The notes beneath the pieces are model-generated. The model was not told where the DNA came from. It made no database searches and saw nothing but the letters and a program-made list of their open reading frames with translations. Both the position numbers and the translations under genes were made by a program. Source: Mucidula mucida (taxonomy: Eukaryota; Basidiomycota; Agaricomycetes; Agaricales; Physalacriaceae). Taken from it: a stretch of 31,805 nt of DNA. This document shows, one piece after another, positions 19,725 through 31,402 of this stretch (its first letter is position 1; each line of letters starts with the position of its first letter). The DNA is taken from the NCBI GenBank assembly GCA_015501055.1, contig JADNYV010000400.1, positions 1 to 31,805 of the forward strand. The letters run 5' to 3'.

Positions 19725-20628
19725 GCTCGGGGAGCAGAGGGAAGTCTCTTATCCGCCATTTCCAAAAACTGAGGGCAAGGGACAGAGGTTAGGGGTCAGA
19801 ACCATATGATTTGCCGTGAAGGCATTGAGGACACGAGCATGTGGGATTTCGCCGGGCCTTTGTAGGAAGGCGCCCCGCAGGAGGTACGGAGGAGCGTAGG
19901 TAGTTCACAAAAAGCGTACTGAGGGCTTTTCAAGTCCAGTCATTGTCATCCTCTTCGCTCCTGTCCTGTGAACGATGGGATAGCTGAATTTGATCTAGAG
20001 CACGCGCCGTGCAGTGATGAAGACTGGTGTAAGTCCAGAGAATCAAATGAAAAGACGGTGTAAGTCTCAAGATCTTTGTCCAGCCACGGTGAGGTCAAGT
20101 GGCGGTAACCAATCAAGTAACCGATGACTGCTATATCCGGCCCGACAAGCCCGAGTCCAGTCCAGCTTTACTGGCCACCAGCACATATTATTACGGTGCT
20201 GAGCATCCGTCGATGGACCACAGCGAGGGCACACGTAGTCCAGGGTGGGGCAGGAAAATATTTTGGCAACGCACGCCTTGTGACCGCTCCAACAGCAAGT
20301 TCGCTGTCTCCTTTGAGATGAAGCACTGCAACTCTTTGTTTCTGGGCGTAACTGACTTTGATTATTCCTTAGAACACCGACGCATCAGAGTGCTATGCCC
20401 TTCACGCTTAAATGAGTATATAAGTACGGCATGCCATAGTAGGTACCCAGTTCATTTGACGCCTTGTAAGCGGAATTGACGCATGCACGCCGGGGGCCAT
20501 GGGTTAAATGCGACACCTCATCATGGGATCAGTCTTAGCAAGATCGCTATTCAATATTTCATTTGGGACTCTCGTATAAAGCGGATGGAGCCTCAGACTT
20601 CGTTGGTTCATTTTATTCCACGACGACC
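19725..20628. other. divergent promoter region
   Basis: This lies between the start codons of the DUF6593-like (-) and P450 (+) genes. No coding frame is convincing. AT-rich TATATAAG occurs at 20417-20424 and TATAAA at 20575-20580. Confidence 0.45.
20575..20580 (+). promoter_or_regulatory. possible TATA box of the P450 gene
   Basis: TATAAA lies 49 bp upstream of ATG 20629, a plausible distance for a short fungal leader. A second candidate, TATATAAG, is about 205 bp upstream. Confidence 0.35.
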
Positions 20629-23082
20629 ATGGTGCCGCCTGGTGTCAAGTTCTTGTTCTTCATCCTCCTGCGCCTGGGAACATTCATTGCTGTTGTATCC
20701 TTCCTGCCGCTCTCTATTTGGGTCCGTGTTGGCATTGTGGTTCTCTGCGTGCCGTCCAGTTTCGTTCTTCGCATCGTCTATGAGGAGTTTAGATGGAAAC
20801 GAGATGCGGCGGCAGCGGGGGCACGATTACCGCCGCGCGCGGTGGGTAACAGGATTGGGAACATAGACATTCTGAAGAAGATGTTGAACGTAAGGGATTC
20901 GGGGTATCTAGGTGCGCAGCGTTCTTATCCCCAGACAAATCATTACGATGATTGTAGGCGACTACCTGACCGACCACATGCATGCGTTGGGCTCACTGTG
21001 GGATATGCATGTTGTGTGGGCGAATATGTACATAACCACGTCGCCTCAGCACATCCAGATTATGTTGGCCACCGATTTTGCGAATTTCCAAAAAGGTGCG
21101 GGTTGTGCGTTATCGTGAAGACGTTCCAGTACTTAATGAGACTTCAGGAGCGTGGTTTCAAGAGTCTATGAATTCCGTCCTCGGTACGGGAGTGTTCAAT
21201 GCCGATGGTCAGTTATTTTCTTGATTTCGGTCACGGTCTACCGCCGCGCTGACACGTAGTGCTCTAGGTGACATGTGGAAGTACGAAGATTCGACTCACG
21301 CCACGGGCTCAGCTAAACCGTTTTTAGATTTCATCGCTCCATGACTCGCCCCTTCTTCTCTCGTGACCGTATCACACATTTCGAATTATATGACCGCCAT
21401 GCGGAGACAGTCGTTTCTCGGATGAAGGAGCGCTTCCGTGATGGATATTCCGTTGATTTCCAGGTCCAATTTCACCTTCTTTCAGGCACTGGCGTCTGAC
21501 ACCTTCTTAGGACCTTATTTCACGGTTTACGATGGACGCTGCCACAGAGTTCCTTTTCGGAACGTGCGTTAACAGCCTGACGAGTGATTTGCCGTACCCG
21601 TATGGCGCTCCGTTTTCCTCTCCTAAGAGTTCAGAGTCGAATGCCTTTGGGAAGGCATTTCTCAAGGCCCAAGACATTTTGGCGGATCGGCAACATTGGG
21701 GATGGATATGGCCGCTTGCGGAGATGAGAAAGGATAAGACAGAGGAGCACATGCGCGTTGTGAGGAGCTTTATTGATCCCATAATCAACTCGGCGTTGGA
21801 GAAGAAGCATATCATGGGGACGGTGGTAGAGAAGAAGGACGAAATTGGAGACGAAGATACTTTGCTTGACCATCTTATCGGTATGACTTTGAGTGAGTTT
21901 TTCTTTCGCTATACTCTGCCTTCCCTTACAACTTTTCGTATTAGATGCTCAAGTGATCAAAGATGAAACGTAAGCATCGTCAATATCTTGAGCCGTTCTC
22001 GCTGATGTTGAACTACAGTGTGAACATCTTACTTGGTGAGTTTTCTGATAGCTCAAACGAAGTGGGTAGCCAAGATTTTCTACAGCTGGGCGTGATACGA
22101 CTGCTGCAACGTTGACATTTGTCATCTACTTCTTGTCCATGTACCCAACGATCATGACCCGTTTACGGGAAGAGATCTTGGGCATCGTGGGCCCCGAACG
22201 AGCGCCGACCTTCGAGGACGTGAAGAACATGAAGGTCCTTCGTGCTGTCATCAATGGTGAGTTTATTGATTTCCTCAGCCTTTCGGAACTCCTATTGTTC
22301 GTCGTAGAAACACTTCGATTATGTCCAGTTGTGTGAGTGGCGTGTTTTCTTCAAGTCGACCTTCATCTAAGCGCACTTTTTAGACCATTCAATGTCCGGT
22401 ACGCAACTACTCATGTCGTACAAAGACATCCGCTCCTCATTGCTTACTCTACCTAGTGAATCGATCCACGCGACAACGCTTCCTGCAGAAAACCCGATGG
22501 ACAAGCCATACTACATCCCTCCTCGTACAGGGTATGTTAGCACCATGTATCGACTGTCCAGTCCCTCATCTCTTGCACAACAGTGTTGCATACTCCGTCT
22601 TCATGATGCACCGCCGGAAGGACCTCTGGGGACCAGATGGTGCGATCTTCTATCTCGCGTATCCCGGCGCTAACGTTCTTTGTAGCCGAAGAATTCGACC
22701 CCGACCGCTTCCTCGATGCCCGGCTCAAGAAGTACATCCTCCCAAACCCGTTCATCTTCCTTCCCTTCAACGCTGGTCCTCGGATTTGCCTAGGGCAGCA
22801 GTTCGCGTACAACGAGATCTCATTTATGCTTGTTCGCCTTTTACAGAACTTTTCCTCGTTTAGCTTAGATGAAAGCGCATTCCATCCGTCGTGCCGACCA
22901 CCGCAAGAGTGGGCCGGGTGTCCTGGAAGGAAGGGGATGGATAGATTTTGCCCGAGAACGACGTTGACGATGTATAGTGCTGTAAGTCGAACGGCTATTC
23001 CTCGCGGACGAGAGAGAAGCTAACGATACTTTAGGGAGGTATGTGGGTGAAAGCGACAGAAGTTTTGGAAGCTGCGGCGTGA
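20629..23082 (+). CDS. cytochrome P450, CYP63-like
   Basis: Fifteen exons with fourteen introns (first 20912-20957, last 22982-23034) join in phase to 575 residues with no break. The N-terminus [11 protein letters not shown] plus two hydrophobic helices anchors it in the ER. Hallmarks are the I-helix AGRDTT (about 348-353), the K-helix ETLR (405-408), FDPDRF (465-470), and the haem loop [10 protein letters not shown] with cysteine at about 496. Length, the two N-terminal helices and [15 protein letters not shown] are like the CYP63 family of Agaricomycetes, which oxidise alkanes, fatty acids and aromatic xenobiotics. The exact substrate is unknown. Exons as small as 13 nt (21268-21280), 15 nt and 17 nt occur. 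Its 3' end is only 104 bp from that of the MFS gene. Confidence 0.9.
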
Positions 23083-23186
23083 TGCCGTGCAGTTATACAA
23101 GAAGACAGATAGACGTCGTGTATGATACAGTGTCGTAAACCTAAATATCTCTATCGTTCTATAACGGAAAGTTCGTAGGCGCCATG

Positions 23187-25638
23187 TCAAAGTGCATATC
23201 TGCTTGAACACATGAGATCGTACAAGAGAGCTAGGAGATAAATCTAACCTAAATAATGGTGAGTCTACACCAAGGTGCGAGAACTCTTCTTTCCGTTCCT
23301 TGTCTATCTTCTCAAGCAAGCACAGCTCGTGCTTCGCTCTGTTCAATCGACTGTACAAAATGGTCGTACATGCTGCCACAACGAATGCCATACACAAGAA
23401 AGACAGGACAATGGCTGATCGATAACGTCAGAAGTTTCTTCACGATAACTGTTACGAGCACTTTACCATGACCCAAATGGAACCGCGGTGTGTCCTGCGT
23501 TCGATAGATGAATGAAGAACATATACTGCGCCGGCATTGAGTATATAGCGCGGAACATACCGCGTCAACGTACCCTCCCAAATTGCCGATACAGCTTTGC
23601 AAACCGATAATAACGGCCCTCTTCAACGAGCTCCCCGCATTTCCTGCTCCCCAAGCCAGCATCAACGGAACCGTGGGGAAAACTCCGCATGCAGCAAGGA
23701 TCGCCCCAGCATATCCTACTCCTGGAAGCTTCGTCGGGCTCGTCGCATATAACATCGAGTACCCTACAATCGCAAGGAGAGCGCACGCCATGATGAATGG
23801 CCCACGAAGTCTCATGCGGTCAGATCCCCAGCCTGCGAGGATAGTGCAGACGCAACCAGCGGCATAGGGCGGGATTGTCATTCTATGGTCGGTTAGTGAG
23901 TGTGGCGCATAAGTGGATTCGGGTGCTTACAATTGCGCCTCAGAGGCGGAGTATCCTAGCGCGTTGATGATAGTCGGAAGGAATAATGAAAACGAATACA
24001 AGGGCATCACCAGTCTAATATAGATGATTCAATAAGCGATGGTTTGCACAATAACTGACGCGTACCCGATGTAGATCAGAGTCTGGAGCCACGATTTATA
24101 GTCACACAAAGTCTCCCACACGAACTTCATCTCGAAGTGCGATGGCTGGCCGGCGTTGTCGCGGCGTAGAGCTTCGACTAAGTGTTCCCTTTCGCCTGGG
24201 GTCAGGAATTTTGCGGTTTCCGGATACTACAAGGAAGCGATCAAGGATCAGTAACACCTTTCGATTAAATTGAAGATGAAATTACATCGGGGAGTCGCCA
24301 AAATGCGATTAGAGAACATACGACAGTGACTGTCGGACTGTGTTAATTGAATTCGAAGATGTGAGTGGACTTAATGCTCACGCAAACCCTCTAGTAAGAA
24401 CTGTATGCGCACAACAACGGTTAGCGCACGAGCTAGTCAAACGGACGTCGGCGACTTACGATCCAAGCCCACCCTCGCAAGTTACCGAGTCTAGCAAGTC
24501 TTATTCAACTATGAATGGAAATCAAAGGCTTACGAGACGTACCCATCCATTTTCTCGATCGCGAAGGCCAGGAGCCCGCCAAAGGCACCTTTACATGAAC
24601 TGTCAATACACTACGAACGAATAGAAGAAAGAGAAGAGTCAAACCGGAAAGAGTTGCAGAGGAAAAATACAGCGAGATCGGTCGGGCCTGGTCGACTCGG
24701 CGATACCAGAGCGTAATGAGGAATGCTACCATGATTATGAAGAACGAAGAGAAAAGTTCGTTACAGAAAACCTACCGACACCTGGAGGTAGGCCTGCTTC
24801 GGCGATGCCGAGAAACACCCGTGCTCTAGAAGAGACCACTTGTTAGATGCGTTTTGAAGTCATAGACGAAACACATACGCGACAAGACCGTGATAGCTCT
24901 TCACCCATGCCATCGAAAACACTTGATCGAGTACTTAAAACGCCGTAGCCTTAGAATATTGATGTCAACTTACTGACGATGCCCCAAGTGAGCATGATAC
25001 CGGGAACTATTTTCGCAACCAATTAACCTCATGTGACTCGCTCAAGAATCAAGTACTCACTCCATATTGAAGGTCGTATAAGTTTCATGACCACATTGCT
25101 GTCGAGATCATCAACAACAACTCAAAAAACGTAGGAGATTTGGTACCAAGGGATCTCCAGCAAACTGTATGGTATCTAAGAACCTTGGGATCAGCGACGA
25201 CCTGACGCACAAGTAGGATATACCGACGAAGAAGACAGCGGCAGCAAGCTGATACCGACTCCCGGTCAGGTGCAGGTCAGTAGCCATACCAGCTACCTGT
25301 ATCGAGCATCAGATCACATCCAGGTCAAAGTTTGATGTACGTACACGCGCATTCCCTGCACACATAGGCCGTAAGCTTCCAGCCGAACAACGAGAGAAAA
25401 AGACTTGCCGATATTGCCTCGATCCCTGTATGCATAATCAGTAGTGTATGTGAGCGTCAGATAATCTACCGGACTCACAAGAAACTACAAAGATACAGGA
25501 CTGCGATTAAGGGGATCAAGTTGAGATCGACCTTGCGTCGCACACGACGGTCGATTGATTCCTCTGCGTTTCGGCATCAAGCACGGGATTTCCCAAACTT
25601 TTCTCGCTCCCGTCCCAGTCTCCCATCTCAGTCGCCAT
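23187..25638 (-). CDS. MFS transporter, DAL5/allantoate-permease type
   Basis: Twenty exons join in phase into a 12-helix protein of about 489 residues. Conserved markers are RRKVDLNLIPL and LYLCSFLDRGNIGNAR (helix 1), GLVARVFLGIAEAG-type residues (helix 4), TLWYRR, AFGGLLAFAI, GWAWIFLLEG, the central YPETAKFLTPGERE loop, and the C-terminal FRYAL. This is the anion:cation symporter family that imports carboxylates, vitamins or allantoate across the plasma membrane; the substrate is not evident. Oddities: from ATG 25638 one base must be missing near 25561-25562 to connect to EESIDRRVRRKV, otherwise the first exon is different. The second intron (25408-25356) is GC-AG. An 11-nt exon (25355-25345) encodes part of NAR. 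Confidence 0.87.
25356..25408 (-). other. GC-AG intron in the MFS gene
   Basis: The donor is G|GCAAGT at 25408 and the acceptor GTGCAG. Splicing assembles DRGNIGNAR, a hallmark of this transporter family. The nearest GT donor (six bases downstream) would give a non-homologous frame. Confidence 0.8.
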
Positions 25639-25968
25639 GATGGACAAAGGAAAGAAGTGAGGAGTGTCTATGAGACTCGTACTCGGGAGCTTCTTAAGGC
25701 GTGCATCAAAGAACCGGCGCTTATGCGGACACGCCGCTAGCAGTTACATACGCTATCCCAAGGCACCGCTATAGAAACGTAAAGTCGAGCGTTTCAAGCT
25801 AGGAGGCGCTGATGCGCTTCTCTTCTCTCCTCGAAGGTCACGAGAACTGAGGTACACGGTTGACGTGCCTTGTGGGAAGGATTTGGACGCCACAGCACAT
25901 GGTCACATGTTACGAACAAACCAACGCCTTAATGCATTTACGCTTCCTCCATCAGCAGTACATAAGTA

Positions 25969-26802
25969 TCAGATATCAGGAATCTCGTTCTTCCACTGCA
26001 CGCCAGACGCACGAGAAACCTCAATCGCGATCTGGCGCACAGCTTTGATCTCCTCCAGAGATGCACCGTTGCGCATGGCACCGCGCAAGTGCCAGTCAAC
26101 TTGACGGGGTGTGTCATTGGCGATAAGCGCGGCCACCATGGAGAACGAGGTCTCGGCGGGAGAGGTTACTTTGGAAAAAGCCATACGTCCATCCATATGC
26201 AAACGTCGTAGAAAAGAATTCTTTTGTGCAGCATGTTAGCAAACGAGGAAGGGGATACACCGCCACGTACCTAGATCGGGGTTAATCTCCTTGAGAAAGG
26301 GCTGCACCGTGCTGGCAGTCTCGCCATATGTTTGGTTGAAATAGTCTTGACCGTGTTTGTTGATATCGGAGGTAGTGGTGGTTATTTCGCTGAAAAATCG
26401 CGTTAGAGATTCGAAGATCGCCATAGCAAGGAAACACACTAACCGGAGGGGTTCAGCATCTCTGAAACGCTCTGGAACGACGGTGTGAAGTTGAGCGAGC
26501 GCGTTGATGGCCTACGCGACGGTGTTAACTTATTGTCATCTCTCGCGGATGAAATAACCGACCTTGGGAAAACCACAAATCATGCCTGACTTGAACAGGC
26601 CATCGCGGAGCTTCCTCGCTAGCGCCATCTGTTCCTCGTCTGTTTTAAGATTCTGAGCGACGAATTTGTACACTTCGGGCACCGCCTCTGGGGCATTGCT
26701 CGCACTAAAGGCGATAGCCGCGACCATAGCCCAAGATCCGTCGGCTGACGGGTAGAGGGACTCAAGACGAGAGAGTAGTTCACGGGTCGCGATAGTGGCC
26801 AT
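25969..26802 (-). CDS. carboxymuconolactone decarboxylase (AhpD-like) family protein
   Basis: Four exons (26802-26563, 26511-26444, 26389-26271, 26220-25969) give about 226 residues. Family-like stretches are GSWAMVAAIAFSASNAPEAV, FPKAINALAQLH, ETSFSMVAALIANDTPRQVD and LRGAMRNGASLEEIKAVRQIA. CMD-fold proteins act as trimers or hexamers in aromatic catabolism or as peroxide-reductive partners. I see no AhpD-type CxxC, so a decarboxylase or lactonase-like role is as likely as a redox role. The fourth exon needs one base less in the A5 run at 26175-26179 to connect FAYGWTYGF with SKVTSPAETSF; otherwise it terminates early. That could be a base-calling error. It lies 330 bp from the MFS start, on the same strand, and may be co-regulated with it. 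Confidence 0.75.
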
Positions 26803-27562
26803 CGATGCAGGTGAGTAAGAGCGCTCTTGCTTACCGTCAAACGGTTTACGAAGAGCTTAGGAATCTTCGGCATCGCGATTCGGGGGTCATGGCCCTTGGG
26901 CGCTGTTAGAATTCACGAATGCTTCCTTTGCCTCGAGGTCGGATCATTGCTCCCAGTGTACAAGTTAGATTGGCATCTGACACAGACAGTGGTCTTCCTC
27001 GGCTTCGACCAGGCCACTCGTGTCAGATTTCGAGAATCTGCACCCACAGAGATCATCGAAAGGAATTGAATAGGCTGGACTGCGCCCACCAGCTACTGTT
27101 GTAGGGCGTCAAAGGTTGACAGTGACGCCGCACATCCAGAAGAACCTGCAACAGTTTTGCAAATGGCATAAGGAGGACAAGTTGCACAATTCGGAGTTTG
27201 AAAGTGGACTTTGAAACTGTTCCCTCTCTCATTCCTTCTTGCCTTTCAAACATTCTCAACTGGAACAACCTGAACTCTGTGCTTTCTGTCAGCAACTCTC
27301 TTTCTCTCAAATATAACATCGAGCATGTTGGATGCTCCATTCCAATATGAATGAAGCTCTTGTCTAATGCCGCGGACATCAAACCTTACGTCTTCATTGT
27401 GTGTATGGATTCGAGAGAAGCGCCGGCCTCTCTGAGTGCCAGATCTGGATAGCGTCAAAGCCACGCGCTTCGTCGCACGCATCCTACATGTCTATGTGCT
27501 CCTTCCCTCGTCTCATAATCGCCGACTACGCTTTGTCGGTCAGCCAGCACTCCTAGGCCACC
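26803..27562. other. divergent intergenic region
   Basis: This lies between the CMD-like (-) and seven-helix (+) genes. Short frames have no recognisable content. Presumably it holds both promoters. Confidence 0.45.
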
Positions 27563-28930
27563 ATGTCTCTCGATATCAAGGACCCTCTGGTACAGATGAA
27601 AAGTAGGCCTAGTATCGCGTGGCGCGCTAATAGTGTCTTACGGGCGGGTATCACTTACAGTAACGTCTGCGGTGTGCTCCTTTGTGGCCATCTCGACTAC
27701 TATCTACCGCCTTTTCGTGCGGCGCGGTCGGTTATGGGCGGATGATGTCAGTACTTGACAATCTCCTTGCTCATTTGTAGTAGCTGACGAGCAGTTTACT
27801 CAGGCATGGGCTCTTTTTTCAATGATGGTACTTTTCGTGCAGATCGCGTCCGTGTTTATGCATGTTCCCAATCCAAGTGAGTAAAAAAGTCAAGTGTCTT
27901 CTACGTTCTGAATCGCTCTCTAGCTGGTTTGTCGAAGCTGAATCGAGTGGCGGCGTACTACTTGATGGCAATATCGTTCTATACGATTATCTGGTTAGCA
28001 ACATATCTCTTTCGGTTGGAGTTATCTCATGCGGTGATAGGTCTGCCCGACTATCTATCCTTTTCTCCATCATACGCCTCGATCCAAGCGAACGGCGGCG
28101 GCGGCGACTGCTATGGATCGGTGTCCTCTTTTTTCTGGTCCTTGTTATCCTCATATGCCAGCTGTTCTGGGTTTGCGACCAGAGCCCAAATGGAAAGACA
28201 TGCGTAGCCCACAGTGCACCCTCAACAAGCAAGTTGCCATCTGCCAACTAGTCTGTACGTCTATGATATATATTGGAGCGATTAACGTTCTAATGTACTG
28301 GGCAGCCGACGTTATCGCCGATCTCATTCTCATCATTGCGCCGCTAAAACTCCTCTCTGGTCTTGAGGACGTAGGACTCAGACATCGCTCATGCTCATCT
28401 TCTCGACCTGTATCGTGACCACAATCGTCTCGCTCGTGCATGCGGCGTATATCCTTACAATTGGTGGCGTAAAGGTGGTGATAGCTGCTCTCGTTGAGGT
28501 AGATGAATCGCTCTTCAATATAGCTCCATCTCACTCCGTTTGAATAGGACTGCGGTGTCGCTCATCGTGTGCAATATTCCCGGTAGTCGTGACCGCCGCT
28601 ATACGGATCCGAGAAGAATCGCAGCAGGCCAAATCCCGACAGAGGGGAGCGATGTCGACAATGCTTCATTTCGCCACTCGGGTGTTTTCGCAGAAGGATA
28701 CGACCTCGACATTTCCAAATCTTGGGGCGTATGTCACGACAGTGCATCTCGACGATCTGAGTACGGGAATAACCTCGACGACGCTTTCATCAACCAACTT
28801 GAAAGACGAAGTGAGGGATGACGCCCAGTTACTTGGAAAGTCAGGACCTCACGAACCATTTAGCGTCCAGGTATACGACGTCGATGAGGAGTTGGGGGTA
28901 ATAACGCAAAGTATGGATCTAAGTCTATGA
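27563..28930 (+). CDS. seven-helix fungal membrane protein (rhodopsin-domain-like), frame-broken
   Basis: ATG 27563 has a good context (GGCCACCATG). Exons 27563-27602, 27661-27746, 27804-27876, 27924-27993, 28041-28254, 28306-28498 and 28548-28930 cover an integral membrane protein. It has hydrophobic segments with NRVAAYYLMAISFYTIIW, ARLSILFSIIRLDPS, QLFWVC, VAICQLVC, DVIADLILIIAPLKLL, IFSTCIVTTIVSLVHAAY and SLIVCNIP. The order resembles the fungal rhodopsin-like plasma-membrane family found widely in Dikarya; ligands are unknown. Four single-base corrections are needed: one base missing near 28179-28180 (after WVCD) and near 28387-28389 (before LMLIF), and one extra near 28554-28557 and 28575-28579. 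They cancel in pairs, so the C-terminus is read normally. This is either noisy sequence or a recently damaged gene. The tail after about 28600 is hydrophilic. Confidence 0.68.
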
Positions 28931-29323
28931 TGTGACTACTTCTTTGCTATCTCTTGCTCTGTTAGTGCTCGAACTCTTTTTTGATTCGTCTTGCATACGC
29001 TTTTCTTATCATAGTCATCAACCAAAACTGCAGACCGGTGTTGCATTGTATTTCCTCGGAGCTTATGATTATCAAATTGACATCAGAACAGTATCGCGTC
29101 CTGTTGAATGGTAGCTCAACGACTCTCGGATGTCAATGCTTCGAACTTACCCAGAAAGATTCGTGGGAAAGTTGGTCGCGATTGACTTTGATCATACGGA
29201 GATAACATTGATGCTGACTAAACATCTCTTGTCGTCTGACGGCGACATGCAGCGCCAAGTTTCCTTGTCGTAACGCTTCTTGGCTTCGTCCACCGCCCTT
29301 CCTTCCTCCCATTCCTTACCAAA
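28931..29323. other. intergenic, promoter of the aspartic protease
   Basis: No frame here resembles a known protein. The last 100 bp are C/T-rich, as is common upstream of fungal start codons. Confidence 0.45.
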
Positions 29324-31292
29324 ATGCCTATACGAGGGTTGCAGTTGCTGGGTTTCAGCTCCCTTCTCGTACTCGCCGTGGCAGATACTACTATTCTGGA
29401 GGCGCTTTCCAAACGACATGCGACAAGAACAGCGGGCGGGATCCATGTTCCCATTTCTAGACAGGAATCTCGCTCTCTCGAGAGGCGCGCAGACGCGGGA
29501 GAAGTTGGCCTCGGGAGTTATTTTGATGTGTACGTTCCTAACGGGCAGTGTGACATTTGTACTTAGGCGCCATTTTAGCACGTACAGCGTCTTGCTTAAT
29601 ATTGGGCAGACCCAGATACCTCTCGTCCTTGGTGCGCTGCGTTTCGCCTCTTGTTATTCCTCTGAACCCCTCCCAGATACTGGTTCCTCCGATCTTGGGT
29701 CATCTCCGATCAATGCAACACGGAGGATTGCCAAACGACAGTGCCGCTATATTCCCAGAGTACCTTTAAATCAGCGAACTTGGACGCGGGACTCTACTAT
29801 GGGGACTCGATGACGCGTACGCATGCGCTCGGGGAAATAGGACAGGACACAGTCGACCTTGCGGGATTAGTGCTCCAGGATCAGTATATTGCAGCAATCA
29901 ACGACACCAATACGAGCGTGCTTGACACTGGTGGCGCTGGAATATTTGGCTTGGGATTTCCCGTGAACAGGTACGCGCCATCCCCTTCATTCTCATCTCT
30001 GTGCTTATGAGCCTGTCCAGCTTTATTTGGTCAGAAGTCTTCTTCGATACTTACGCATCTCGCCGTCGTCGCCGCCAGGACGACTCACGAGCCGCACGCT
30101 CACGGGTTCACCGATCCTCGAACCGGCTAGAGGCACATTCCCCACTTTTGACTTCACTCACCCATCGTCAAATCGTCCGCGTCAAGCATCAAGCTCATCT
30201 CAATGGACAAGCGTTATCACATCCTCTTATGGCACCATGGGCCCGTTCATTCCTCGTCTCATCTCACTCTCATCTTGAGCACCCATGTTTGCAATTACTC
30301 TTCAGCGGAATACCATTGATCGCGGCGGCAACCTTGGATCCTTAGCATAGGGGAGCTCCCGGCCCCAGTCAAGGCGACAGTCTACTTGGGTTCCTGTTCG
30401 TGGATACACGCGGAGGAAGGCGGCATAAGCGCCCCGCCGGATTCTCAGGCCGAGGTTAGTTTTCCCATGAATAGTGGCTTCTACTCATACCCCAATAGAC
30501 GTATGCGATTGCCTGGGAGGTGTTCATTGATGCCGTTATTTCGACGGTCAGCGTCTACCAGACTCTCAACTCGCTGATCCCACCATCCAAACCTCGGCTC
30601 TCATCGACACTGTAGGTGCATTTTCGTGTTGTTCGAGGTTTCTTGCTCATGGCCTCCAGGGTAATTCTCTATCCGTGGACCTGCCGATGTGATTGATGCC
30701 ATCTATACCCAAATTGGAGGAACTGAGTTTGTTTGTTCTACGCCACACAACTAACGTTCGAAATCGGTGGCAAGATGTTCCCTGTCGATCCCCGCGATTT
30801 CATTAGTCAGCAGATGCGGATAGCACAGAGGCCTGCATCGCGACCATCGCTGTGACTGATACCCCAGAGCGAGGACAAGGATATCTGTATTCCTGGAGTT
30901 TGGGTGATCCTTTCCTGAAAGGGTTTGTACTGGTTTTTGCACCATCAGCGGCACCACTGACCGACCACTGTAGAGTCCTCTCTGCGTATCATTTCGGAAA
31001 TCTCTCCTATCCATCACAAGATCCTCCGACAATAGGCTTCCTTTCGACAGTGCCCGACGACGCGGCCGCCCAGCTGCTGGAGGCTCTCAACGAAGCGAAG
31101 GGGAACTTGGATGGCATAGCACAAGAAGCCCCGACTGGCGTTCCAACTGGTGGATCAACAAATTCTCTCGGTATCCAGCAAGCTGAGACAACGAGCGTCT
31201 CATCTACGACACCGAACAGTGGTCGGGCGCTTTCACGGACATCATGGATGGCATGTTTCATTACGACCTTCGTCATAGTACTCGTCGTTTGA
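29324..31292 (+). CDS. aspartic protease (A1 family), secreted and C-terminally anchored, heavily frame-broken
   Basis: Residues 1-20 (MPIRGLQLLGFSSLLVLAVA) are a signal peptide, followed by a propeptide. The first catalytic motif DTGSSDL is at codons 87-93 after introns 29530-29578 and 29632-29676. Later stretches are typical: LDTGGAGIFGLGFP, PMFAITLQRNTIDRGGNLG, SIGELPAPVKA, ISAPPDSQAE, AWEVFIDAV, DTGNS (second active site, split by intron 30612-30659) and YLYSWSLGDPFLKG. A Ser/Thr-rich stalk and a hydrophobic tail (FITTFVIVLVV) suggest a GPI or membrane anchor. At least ten single bases seem missing (near 29695, 30060-30100, 30345, 30375, 30387, 30410, 30537, 30672, 30750, 30810), and TGA at 30276-30278 interrupts the frame. 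Because substitutions are few, sequence error is as plausible as pseudogenisation. Confidence 0.72.
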
Positions 31293-31402
31293 TGCATTTT
31301 TTTCATCTTGTCTGGCATATTTAAATTTTATCTACATCTGATCGATATTACGACCTCTTTACTGGTACTGTACATTACAATTTGGGTATTTGAGAACCAG
31401 TA

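Noticed and set aside
20099..20479. A 126-codon plus-strand frame upstream of the P450
   Set aside because: No protein-like pattern; it lies in the promoter region shared with the DUF6593-like gene.
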